A stretch of 64,000 nucleotides of DNA from assembly GCF_047511655.1 (NCBI RefSeq), contig NC_133394.1, positions 60,048,501 through 60,112,500 on the forward strand, given 5' to 3'. Positions 35,035-45,951 of this stretch are shown one piece after another. Origin of the DNA: Castor canadensis. Its lineage: Eukaryota; Chordata; Mammalia; Rodentia; Castoridae. The translations under genes were made by a program, and so were the position numbers. The notes under the pieces were generated by a model. That model had not been told where the DNA came from and searched no databases. It worked only from the letters and a program-made list of their open reading frames with translations. Position 1 is the stretch's first letter; each line of letters starts with the position of its first letter.

Positions 35035-36211
35035 AAACATCTTTATTTCTACATACAGTGAGAAAAATTTGTTTTTTTAAAGAAAATAGTACACATGTCC
35101 ATAAATATAATACTTCCAGGTATATGCCATGAGATATTTCACAATAAATCTTTAGGCCAAGAATGGTAGATCTTTCCCTAGGAGAATATTTTAAAAAATT
35201 ACATATAACAATAAGCGAACTTCTGATCACATTTCTTCAATATCACCAGTTCGCTGAAAAAGGAAATACTAATCTGAAGGCAAGAAAGCAGAATTTGAAA
35301 AGAAAATCTGGACCTAACTCAAAGATATGCTCTTCCACTTGAAAAGTGTATGAACATGATGCAATGAGGGGTGTGAATGAAGACAGATAACTAATTTCTA
35401 AATTACAACTAGAGACTTAGGGCTTTTGTGATGTATGTTATTTGATGTAAGAGTCAATGTTGTCAATAAAGTATGTTTTTACCACAGAAAGATGAAATGA
35501 GGATAAAACAAAATTTAGAGAATCCCACTCTAAAAGTCTCTGGAAAAATGTCAGTACCCAGTACTCAAGGTTCAAATGAGGGTTACTAAAAATTAAATGT
35601 TCATATAAGTTTAACACTTATGTTTCTAGACTATCAACCATAACAACAATAATTTAATTAGAAATTCCAAATGAGACGAACACTACTACAGTTAATGGTA
35701 AATGTCTCAAAAAGGATTTCAAGAGGGGAATTCTGACATGGAGGGAAACTAATGGAACGAAACAAGACTACAAAGCCACTGAAGGTGAACATATGGGAGG
35801 AACAACTTTAGAAATAGGTGTGAAAGAGAAGCACAAACAGATATTAAAGTTGGGACAATTTGAATGAATGAAGTTTAGCTGGCCAAGGTCAAAATTGACT
35901 GAGAATAGATTCATTCCAATAACATATTGCTGTACTTAAGAACCTCAATATTAAATGCATGAGTCAGGCATTGTCATGATGTTGCAAGTGAAAAATCAAA
36001 ATGGGGATGACAGGAGAAACTTGAACTTCAGAAACCTTACACAAAAATGACACACAGAAAAAGAGGTGAAAACAAAAAAAATGCCTTTAGGTGTTCTTGG
36101 AAAGCAGAAAGGGCAGCAACTGTTTGCCTAGGAAGAGGAAAAATGTTCTCGAAAAAAGGATTTATGCTTTCAACAGACATAAGAGTAGAATCTTAGCCAA
36201 ATTCAGGGTGA
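35035..36211. repeat. Diverged edge monomer of the array, right half
   Basis: Colinear landmarks with the array include AATAGTACACATGTCC (35086, array ACAGTACACACAGGTCC), CACATTTCTTCAATATCACC (35229, array CTCACATTTCTTCACTATCACC), TTTCTAGACTATCAA (35621, also in B) and AAATGCATGAGTCAGGCAT (35953, array AAATGCGTCTCAGTCATGCAT). It runs without a break into unit 1 of the homogeneous array. About 330 bp present in the array are missing here. Confidence 0.75.
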
Positions 36212-36335
36212 GTGTTGGGATTCGGCCCACACCCCAGGTGCCCGCTGCATGCAGAACAGCTGCGTCATGATTTTCTTCACGGGAACGGAGGTATGATCTG
36301 AGACGGGTCATTTGAAGGAATGCTCTACGGCGTAC

Positions 36336-36503
36336 CTTTGGGTGAGGGTCCTGGCAGAGCGACTGGCTGGTCCAGCTCATCAAGGGACACCTCTTGTTCC
36401 CGGACAGGATCGCAGAAGTTGAGTGTGGATGCGGACCCTGGTGAGTCCCGTGCATCGGGCACGTCCACGTGGATCATTGGAGTGGCTCGTGGACTGCCTT
36501 CAC
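36336..36503 (-). CDS. Exon-like 168-bp module A1 (hypothetical, phase 1-1)
   Basis: Minus-strand acceptor TTTTCCTCCTCCTAG is followed by 168 bp ending at CCCAAAG with a GT donor (GTACG). The frame is open across 56 codons, entered after one carried-in base and leaving one base, so the module is symmetric and its junction codon is GGT (Gly). The sequence begins GEGSPRATPMIHVDVPD and ends VALPGPSPK; it is acidic and proline-rich with no domain I recognise. It aligns without gaps to module B1 (about 21 of 56 identical). No start codon, promoter or poly-A signal is identified, so whether it is expressed is open. Confidence 0.45.
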
Positions 36504-37686
36504 CTAGGAGGAGGAAAATTGAAATACACATTCGGCCCGATGGGGAGCGGTGTGATCCATCCTAACTCCCTGTGCCTCGTGTGCAGAGGCTGCTGACAGC
36601 ATGGTTCTCCCGGAGCTTCAGGAAGGCCAAAGGCCACGCCCCAGATGGAGCCTCTGGAGAAGGACCTGGGGACGACCCGCTGAGAACAGGTGGGAAAAAG
36701 CAGGGATTCCACCAAGACAGAGAAAAGGCTACCTTCAATACTTGGATGCCTGGATGGAGATCAAAGATCTCTCAGAGCACTGGACAAGGACGGCTGTGCC
36801 TGACTTCCACCTGGACGCTATCTGGGGCCCTCTGATATCTACCCTCCCGTCAGTGGACATAATCGCCTGGATGATTCTTGCGCAGCGCACGTTCCAGGAC
36901 AGGTCTTTTTCAGGTACAGTGCTGCGTGCACTGATGTACTCCACCCTCGTGGGTGCCTGCAAATATTGCGGCTGGCCTATCTTCCAAAGCAAAAGGAATC
37001 CCTTTTGAATGTGGTACACGTCACACGATGGAGACAGATCCTCGACCTCTGGATCCTGTGACAAATACATGCTTCCTCCTGGAATCTCTCCAGGGAAAAT
37101 ACACACGGCCCGTCAACCAGATTCCCTTGGCTTGCTGCCGTGAGGGGCTTCAGCTAAGTAGGTAAGTAAGGAATCGCCTTGGGGTACCAAGAAGGGTTAC
37201 GTTTTCTTAAAATATATGTAGCAGCAAAGGGTCCTGAACTCACATTTCTTCACTATCACCTCTGCCCCGAGTGTCAAGGCCCCACGGATCTGAAGGCAAC
37301 TGGCGTGGAGGCAAGCGGACTACGAAAATGAAAATCTGCAAATAACTCACACAGGCTCGTGCCACACATTAAAGCAGGTCCTAAACGCAAGGTGCCCTTC
37401 CTACATGGATTTCCACCATCAGCCATCCAAAAGGTGAGGAAAGAAGAAAGCAGACAGCTTCTCAACACCTTGAAGAGGTCACTCGGTCAGCATGGAAAAT
37501 GGTTGCATTTTCCACCATGTAAACTGAGGTGCAATTGCGTACAGTCCTGTGGACCTGATTCTGTGACGGGTCAAAATGCGGCAGGTATTCCCAATGTTTC
37601 TCAGGGTGAAAATTAAGAAGCTCTTAAGCTCCGACCAGGTGTACGCGCTGGGACGCAAGAGGATCCTGGTTGAGGATAGCTAACGT

Positions 37687-37747
37687 CACGTGGGGCAATC
37701 TGTAAACCACACGTGGAGACTTATCTGATCCTTTTCCGATACACGTG
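37687..37747. promoter_or_regulatory. Cluster of three CACGTG E-boxes in monomer A
   Basis: Perfect CACGTG palindromes lie at 37687, 37710 and 37742; the first is GTCACGTGGG, a good USF/TFE-type site, and it overlaps an ACGTCA half-site of CREB/ATF type. Monomer B and the edge copy lack them at this place. The first box of the cluster recurs at 42411, 47135, 51858, 56582 and 61305. Confidence 0.45.
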
Positions 37748-38709
37748 AATGACAGGAGAGGCCAGGGCGTCCCTGGGACCAGGCGCGGTGTACGCTTTTG
37801 CCTCGGAAGGATGAGGTGAGGAGACCGCGAAATGCACAGATACACAGCATTAAAATGCCTCATTCAATGTGGGTTCGCGTTGCCAAAGTCCAAAGCAGGG
37901 TGATTACAAATCAAAGACATGCTTTTAACTTAACGCTTAGGGATGAAGACTGTCAACTTAACAAGAGCAGTTCACTTAGAAACGCCCCTCAAGAGCCAAC
38001 AATTCAAAATTAACAGCAGAGGTCGGACAGAGAGAGAACTGCACAGGGAGCAATCCTGGCACGGGAGAGGAAACAATGGCAAGATTAAAGCTACAAGTCC
38101 GGGAGGGAGGGTGAACATGCCTTGCAGCGTGCAGGCTCAATTCCAAAAGGAGGTGTGAAATGGAGGGAGAAAGAAAGCTTCCGGTGGCGCCGGGTATGAA
38201 CTGAAAGAAGGTTCGCAGGTCAAGCTTACTTTGGAATGAGAATAGATTACATCCCATGCCACACCTCTTCAGTCAAGACCCACGTGGTAAATGCGTCTCA
38301 GTCATGCATACGTGTCATCCCTTCCTGCTCCGTCCCTAGATTCCCAGGGGATGCCACAATGGAGAAGAGTGGGGAGAGGTGAAATTAGGAAACCTTACCC
38401 TACGGTGACATGCAGACAGATAGACTGGTGTACACAAAACGACATAGTGATGGACACTGGGCATACAAAGAAGACAACACCTACTTTCCTAGAGGAGTTC
38501 AAACAAAGAAAACAGATTCCCCTAGAACGGTTTTGAGCCTTCTCAAGGCATAAGAGTTTGATTCTTAGCCTGATTCTGGGAGAGGGCTGGGATTCGGCCT
38601 AGGCCACAAATGCCTGCTGCATGCAGAGTAGCTGTGTCATGATTTTCCTGGTAGGAATAGAGGCGTGATCTGAGGCGGGTGTTTGGGGGGGGCATGTTGT
38701 AGTGCTTGC

Positions 38710-38877
38710 CTGCGGGTGGAGGTCCTGGCGGAGTAATCGAAAGGTCCGGCTCATCGAGGGACCCCTTCGGATCCTGGCTGCAATCGAGGAGACTGGGGGC
38801 GCATACGGTCTCCACTGCGTCCCTTGAATCGGTCACGATCACGTGGGTCATCTCGTTGACACGCGCACTCTCTTCAC
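38710..38877 (-). CDS. Exon-like 168-bp module B1 (hypothetical, GC donor)
   Basis: The acceptor TTTTTCTCCACTTAG aligns with that of module A, and the open stretch is again 168 bp in the same phase. It starts GEESARVNEMTHVIVTDSRD and ends ITPPGPPPA. The donor position reads CAG then GCAAGC, so splicing would need a GC-AG intron; the flanking bases are those favoured by such introns. The frame stays open about 46 codons beyond the donor, so use as a terminal exon is also possible. Confidence 0.4.
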
Positions 38878-41059
38878 CTAAGTGGAGAAAAATTTAAATA
38901 TTAGACTCAGCCTGATGGTGAGGGATGTGATCAATCCTAAGTTCCTCTGCCTGGGTGCACAGGCTGGTGTCAGCGTGGTTCTCTTCCAAGGGCCGGAGGT
39001 CCAAAGGCCATTTCCCAGGATTGAGCCTCGCCAGAAGTTCCTGGGGAGGACTGGCTGGGACAGGGACGAGAAATCAGGCAGTCAGTAAACACAGAGAGGA
39101 AAATCATAAACATTTCAACACCTGGACGGAAACCCGAGGGTCCTAAGTGCATTGGACGAGGATGGCTTTTGCTGTGTTCCACCTCGGAGACCATCTGAGG
39201 CCAGGGGTCACGAATCCACCCTGAAGTCAGTGGACATAATCGCTGAGCGGGTAAATCTCGTGCCCAGCACCCTGTGAGACAGGTCTCCTTAAATCTCCTG
39301 GTGCTGTCTTTAATGCGCTTATCCCTCTTGGATGCCTGGGAATACGTTGCCCAGCTCAATTTTGACGGGAGAGAAACCTCCTTTTGAATGTGGCAGACTC
39401 CGTATTACGGACACACATCCCTGACCTCTTGACTCTGTCACAAATACATGCTTCCTTTTGGAAGCACCTTTCCAGGAAACAGTACACACAGGTCCCACAA
39501 CCCTCACTCTTTAAGGCCGCTGCAATGAGGTTTTGCAGCTAAATATTTAGGTAAGCAATCGCTGTTGTAGCCCGATGAGAGGAAAGTTGTAAAAGAACGT
39601 CATGTCACCACCAAGGACTTCCCCTCATAGTTCTTCACTATCACCTGTTCCCTGAAGCATCAAGGCCCTACATTCCTGAAAGGGAGAACGGTGCGGGGAA
39701 GCAGAATATGACAACCAAGTCTGCACCTATCTCAAACACTGCTTGTGCCACACTAATCAACACGTGTCCTTTAGGCAGTGTGCCCATCCTACACGTATTT
39801 TCACCCGAAGCCTTCAAGAGGTGAGGAGAGAAGAAAGAAGACAGGTTCTGAAAAGCGGCAGGATGTTCCTGTGTCAGGATGGAAAAAGATTTCCTTTTCC
39901 AGCATGCAAGCCTGAAGGTTGAATTGCATACAATTTGTAGGCCCGGTTTTGTTATGGGCAAAATTGCCGCAGTTATTCTCAACGTTTCTAAGTGTGAAAA
40001 CTAAGATGCTTTGGCCCTTCCCGCAACCTGTACGGACTCCAGCTCCTTGAGGGTTCTGAGGGAGATCGGTTACCATTATCAAGTCTGATATCGTCCAAAC
40101 TACACCTGGAGACTTAGAAGAGGCCTTTCCCTGTGTGTGACATTGGATGTCAGAGCCCAGGAAGTAAGTCAATGGGGGCAGAGAAAGGGTAGGTTTTGGC
40201 CACAGAAATAGGAGCTGAGGATACCAGGGAAATACAAAGAAACCCCCACACTTAACCTGCCTCCATGCACGTCGCTTCGCAGTTCCCGAAGCTCAAGCCA
40301 GGGTCATGCAAAATTGAATGCATACGTTTCACATAACGCTCCTGTTTCTAGACTATCAAGCGAACGACAGCGGTTTAACGAGAAACACCCCTCAAGGCCA
40401 ATGCGCCCAAAGTGAACACCCAGTGACGGACAGTGCCAGAAGTCCAGAGGGCGAATCCTGGCAGCCCCGGAGAAGAAAGCTACGAGGCCCTGAGGGTGAA
40501 GCTGAGGGGCAGAGTGCAGTATCAACTGAAGAAGGAGCTGTAAGTACATGGAGAAAGGAAGTTTTCGGTGTGGCCGAGCATGAACTAAACGAAGGATAGA
40601 AGGCCAAGGTGAAGTGGCACTGAGTAGAGACTCGGACCCCTGACATATCTCTTTCTACAGGACCTCCGTGATCAGCGTGTCAGAGTGTGCTCTTTCACCA
40701 CATTTCAGGGAAAGCACAGCGTGGGGAAGACAGGGGTGGCCTGATCTTTGGAAACTTTACCCTAAGGAGACTTGCAGATAGGTAGGAGCACACAAACTAT
40801 GGATTGAAAGGCTCTGAGCATACGGAGAAGACAGCATGCATTTCCCTACGGCAAAGGGAAAAAAATATTCTCCTAGAAGGGATGTGGACCTTCTTGAGAT
40901 GTGAGTGTTGAGTGCTACTCTGATTCTGGGTGCGTGTGTTGGGATTCGGCCCACACCCCAGGTGCCCGCTGCATGCAGAACAGCTGCGTCATGATTTTCT
41001 TCACGGGAACGGAGGTATGATCTGAGACGGGTCATTTGAAGGAATGCTCTTCGGCGTAC

Positions 41060-41227
41060 CTTTGGGTGAGGGTCCTGGCAGAGCGACTGGCTGGTCCAGC
41101 TCATCAAGGGACACCTCTTGTTCCCGGACAGGATCGCAGAAGTTGAGTGTGGATGCGGACCCTGGTGAGTCCCGTGCATCGGGCACGTCCACGTGGATCA
41201 TTGGAGTGGCTCGTGGACTGCCTTCAC
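41060..41227 (-). CDS. Exon-like module A2 (hypothetical)
   Basis: Translates identically to A1, with the same acceptor and GT donor. Beyond the donor the reading stays open longer than in A1 because the TAG after the donor is changed. Confidence 0.42.
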
Positions 41228-43433
41228 CTAGGAGGAGGAAAATTGAAATACACATTCGGCCCGATGGGGAGCGGTGTGATCCATCCTAACTCCCTGTGCC
41301 TCGTGTGCAGAGGCTGCTGACAGCATGGTTCTCCCGGAGCTTCAGGAAGGCCAAAGGCCACGCCCCAGATGGAGCCTCTGGAGAAGGACCTGGGGACGAC
41401 CCGCTGAGAACAGGTGGGAAAAAGCAGGGATTCCACCAAGACAGAGAAAAGGCTACCTTCAATACTTGGATGCCTGGATGGAGATCAAAGATCTCTCGGA
41501 GCACTGGAGAAGGACGGCTGTGCCTGACTTCCACCTGGACGCTATCTGGGGCCCTCTGATATCTACCCTCCCGTCAGTGGACATAATCGCCTGGATGATT
41601 CTTGCGCAGCGCACGTTCCAGGACAGGTCTTTTTCAGGTACAGTGCTGCGTGCACTGATGTACTCCACCCTCGTGGGTGCCTGCAAATATTGCGGCTGGC
41701 CTATCTTCCAAAGCAAAAGGAATCCCTTTTGAATGTGGTACACGTCACACGATGGAGACAGATCCTCGACCTCTGGATCCTGTGACAAATACATGCTTCC
41801 TCCTGGAATCTCTCCAGGGAAAATACACACGACCCGTCAACCAGATTCCCTTGGCTTGCTGCCGTGAGGGGCTTCAGCTAAGTAGGTAAGTAAGGAATCG
41901 CCTTGGGGTACCAAGAAGGGTTACGTTTTCTTAAAATATATGTAGCAGCAAAGGGTCCTGAACTCACATTTCTTCACTATCACCTCTGCCCCGAGTGTCA
42001 AGGCCCCACGGATCTGAAGGCAACTGGCGTGGAGGCAAGCGGACTACGAAAATGAAAATCTGCAAATAACTCACACAGGCTCGTGCCACACTTTAAAGCA
42101 GGTCCTAAACGCAAGGTGCCCTTCCTACATGGATTTCCACCATCAGCCATCCAAAAGGTGAGGAAAGAAGAAAGCAGACAGCTTCTCAACACCTTGAAGA
42201 GGTCACTCGGTCAGCATGGAAAATGGTAGCATTTTCCACCATGTAAACTGAGGTGCAATTGCGTACAGTCCTGTGGACCTGATTCTGTGACGGGTCAAAA
42301 TGCGGCAGGTATTCCCAATGTTTCTCAGGGTGAAAATTAAGAAGCTCTTAAGCTCCGACCAGGTGTACGCGCTGGTACGCAAGAGGATCCTGGTTGAGGA
42401 TAGCTAACGTCACGTGGGGCAATCTGTAAACCACACGTGGAGACTTATCTGATCCTTTTCCGATACACGTGAATGACAGGAGAGGCCAGGGTGTCCCTGG
42501 GACCAGGCGCGGTGTACGCTTTTGCCTCGGAAGGATGAGGTGAGGAGACCGCGAAATGCACAGATACACAGCATTAAAATGCCTCATTCAATGTGGGTTC
42601 GCGTTGCCAAAGTCCAAAGCAGGGTGATTACAAATCAAAGACATGCTTTTAACTTAACGCTTAGGGATGAAGACTGTCAACTTAACAAGAGCAGTTCACT
42701 TAGAAACGCCCCTCAAGAGCCAACAATTCAAAATTAACAGCAGAGGTCGGACAGAGAGAGAACTGCACAGGGAGCAATCCTGGCACGGGAGAGGAAACAA
42801 TGGCAAGATTAAAGCTACAAGTCCGGGAGGGAGGGTGAACATGCCTTGCAGCGTGCAGGCTCAATTCCAGAAGGAGGTGTGAAATGGAGGGAGAAAGAAA
42901 GCTTCCGGTGGCGCCGGGTATGAACTGAAAGAAGGTTCGCAGGTCAAGCTTACTTTGGAATGAGAATAGATTACATCCCATGCCACACCTCTTCAGTCAA
43001 GACCCACGTGGTAAATGCGTCTCAGTCATGCATACGTGTCATCCCTTCCTGCTCCGTCCCTAGATTCCCAGGGGATGCCACAATGGAGAAGAGTGGGGAG
43101 AGGTGAAATTAGGAAACCTTACCCTACGGTGACATGCAGACAGATAGACTGGTGTACACAAAACGACATAGTGATGGACACTGGGCATACAAAGAAGACA
43201 ACACCTACTTTCCTAGAGGAGTTCAAACAAAGAAAACAGATTCCCCTAGAACGGTTTTGAGCCTTCTCAAGGCATAAGAGTTTGATTCTTAGCCTGATTC
43301 TGGGAGAGGGCTGGGATTCGGCCTAGGCCACAAATGCCTGCTGCATGCAGAGTAGCTGTGTCATGATTTTCCTGGTAGGAATAGAGGCGTGATCTGAGGC
43401 GGGTGTTTGGGGGGGGCATGTTGTAGTGCTTGC

Positions 43434-43601
43434 CTGCGGGTGGAGGTCCTGGCGGAGTAATCGAAAGGTCCGGCTCATCGAGGGACCCCTTCGGATCCTG
43501 GCTGCAATCGAGGAGACTGGGGGCGCATACGGTCTCCACTGCGTCCCTTGAATCGGTCACGATCACGTGGGTCATCTCGTTGACACGCGCACTCTCTTCA
43601 C
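43434..43601 (-). CDS. Exon-like module B2 (hypothetical)
   Basis: Identical in translation to B1; GC donor retained. Confidence 0.38.
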
Positions 43602-45783
43602 CTAAGTGGAGAAAAATTTAAATATTAGACTCAGCCTGATGGTGAGGGATGTGATCAATCCTAAGTTCCTCTGCCTGGGTGCACAGGCTGGTGTCAGCGT
43701 GGTTCTCTTCCAAGGGCCGGAGGTCCAAAGGCCATTTCCCAGGATTGAGCCTCGCCAGAAGTTCCTGGGGAGGACTGGCTGGGACAGGGACGAGAAATCA
43801 GGCAGTCAGTAAACACAGAGAGGAAAATCATAAACATTTCAACACCTGGACGGAAACCCGAGGGTCCTAAGTGCATTGGACGAGGATGGCTTTTGCTGTG
43901 TTCCACCTCGGAGACCATCTGAGGCCAGGGGTCACGAATCCACCCTGAAGTCAGTGGACATAATCGCTGAGCGGGTAAATCTCGTGCCCAGCACCCTGTG
44001 AGACAGGTCTCCTTAAATCTCCTGGTGCTGTCTTTAATGCGCTTATCCCTCTTGGATGCCTGGGAATACGTTGCCCAGCTCAATTTTGACGGGAGAGAAA
44101 CCTCCTTTTGAATGTGGCAGACTCCGTATTACGGACACACATCCCTGACCTCTTGACTCTGTGACAAATACATGCTTCCTTTTGGAAGCACCTTTCCAGG
44201 AAACAGTACACACAGGTCCCACAACCCTCACTCATTAAGGCCGCTGCAATGAGGTTTTGCAGCTAAATATTTAGGTAAGCAATCGCTGTTGTAGCCCGAT
44301 GAGAGGAAAGTTGTAAAAGAACGTCATGTCACCACCAAGGACTTCCCCTCATAGTTCTTCACTATCACCTGTTCCCTGAAGCATCAAGGCCCTACATTCC
44401 TGAAAGGGAGAACGGTGCGGGGAAGCAGAATATGACAACCAAGTCTGCACCTATCTCAAACACTGCTTGTGCCACACTAATCAACACGTGTCCTTTAGGC
44501 AGTGTGCCCATCCTACACGTATTTTCACCCGAAGCCTTCAAGAGGTGAGGAGAGAAGAAAGAAGACAGGTTCTGAAAAGCGGCAGGATGTTCCTGTGTCA
44601 GGATGGAAAAAGATTTCCTTTTCCAGCATGCAAGCCTGAAGGTTGAATTGCATACAATTTGTAGGCCCGGTTTTGTTATGGGCAAAATTGCCGCAGTTAT
44701 TCTCAACGTTTCTAAGTGTGAAAACTAAGATGCTTTGGCCCTTCCCGCAACCTGTACGGACTCCAGCTCCTTGAGGGTTCTGAGGGAGATCGGTTACCAT
44801 TATCAAGTCTGATATCGTCCAAACTACACCTGGAGACTTAGAAGAGGCCTTTCCCTGTGTGTGACATTGGATGTCAGAGCCCAGGAAGTAAGTCAATGGG
44901 GGCAGAGAAAGGGTAGGTTTTGGCCACAGAAATAGGAGCTGAGGATACCAGGGAAATACAAAGAAACCCCCACACTTAACCTGCCTCCATGCACGTCGCT
45001 TCGCAGTTCCCGAAGCTCAAGCCAGGGTCATGCAAAATTGAATGCATACGTTTCACATAACGCTCCTGTTTCTAGACTATCAAGCGAACGACAGCGGTTT
45101 AACGAGAAACACCCCTCAAGGCCAATGCGCCCAAAGTGAACACCCAGTGACGGACAGTGCCAGAAGTCCAGAGGGCGAATCCTGGCAGCCCCGGAGAAGA
45201 AAGCTACGAGGCCCTGAGGGTGAAGCTGAGGGGCAGAGTGCAGTATCAACTGAAGAAGGAGCTGTAAGTACATGGAGAAAGGAAGTTTTCGGTGTGGCCG
45301 AGCATGAACTAAACGAAGGATAGAAGTCCAAGGTGAAGTGGCACTGAGTAGAGACTCGGACCCCTGACATATCTCTTTCTACAGGACCTCCGTGATCAGC
45401 GTGTCAGAGTGTGCTCTTTCACCACATTTCAGGGAAAGCACAGCGTGGGGAAGACAGGGGTGGCCTGATCTTTGGAAACTTTACCCTAAGGAGACTTGCA
45501 GATAGGTAGGAGCACACAAACTATGGATTGAAAGGCTCTGAGCATACGGAGAAGACAGCATGCATTTCCCTACGGCAAAGGGAAAAAAATATTCTCCTAG
45601 AAGGGATGTGGACCTTCTTGAGATGTGAGTGTTGAGTGCTACTCTGATTCTGGGTGCGTGTGTTGGGATTCGGCCCACACCCCAGGTGCCCGCTGCATGC
45701 AGAACAGCTGCGTCATGATTTTCTTCACGGGAACGGAGGTATGATCTGAGACGGGTCATTTGAAGGAATGCTCTTCGGCGTAC

Positions 45784-45951
45784 CTTTGGGTGAGGGTCCT
45801 GGCAGAGCGACTGGCTGGTCCAGCTCATCAAGGGACACCTCTTGTTCCCGGACAGGATCGCAGAAGTTGAGTGTGGATGCGGACCCTGGTGAGTCCCGTG
45901 CATCGGGCACGTCCACGTGGATCATTGGAGTGGCTCGTGGACTGCCTTCAC
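45784..45951 (-). CDS. Exon-like module A3 (hypothetical)
   Basis: Same translation and splice-like borders as A1. Confidence 0.42.

Larger units (their letters stand above)
36212..40935. repeat. Macrosatellite unit 1 (4724 bp, monomers A1 and B1)
   Basis: The unit starts at GTGTTGGGATTCGGCCCACA. Monomer A runs 36212-38583 (2372 bp) and monomer B 38584-40935 (2352 bp). A and B align along their length (for example GCTGCATGCAGAACAGCTG against GCTGCATGCAGAGTAGCTG) at roughly two-thirds identity by eye. No SINE or L1 copy is visible inside. The unit is GC- and CpG-rich. Open frames on both strands are mostly mirrored shadows; only the 168-bp minus-strand modules have supporting evidence. Confidence 0.95.
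40936..45659. repeat. Macrosatellite unit 2 (4724 bp)
   Basis: Same length and structure as unit 1, with a handful of substitutions. Examples are CTCTTCGGCG for CTCTACGGCG, TGGTAGCAT for TGGTTGCAT, and GAAGTCCAAGG near 45325. Confidence 0.95.

Noticed and set aside
36320..36565. 81-codon plus-strand frame opposite module A
   Set aside because: It mirrors the minus-strand module; in the edge copy all plus frames are stopped while the minus frame stays open.
36936..36965. CTCF-like site in array units (ACCCACGAGGGTGG on the minus strand)
   Set aside because: At least two key core positions differ from consensus, so a DXZ4-like CTCF array is not supported.
36601..37008. 135-codon plus-strand frame, repeated in most units
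   Set aside because: It is open in units 1-4 and shorter in 5 and 6; monomer B has no matching long frame, the edge copy has stops, and no start or splice context supports it. Near-identical units repeat any chance frame.
36735..37106. 123-codon minus-strand frame in every unit
   Set aside because: It persists because the units are near-identical; the homologous B stretch is broken into different frames, so there is no sign of selection on it.
39801..40172. 123-codon minus-strand frame in B monomers
   Set aside because: Conserved only by array homogeneity; overlapping 104-codon frame in another phase is equally open and A has no counterpart.
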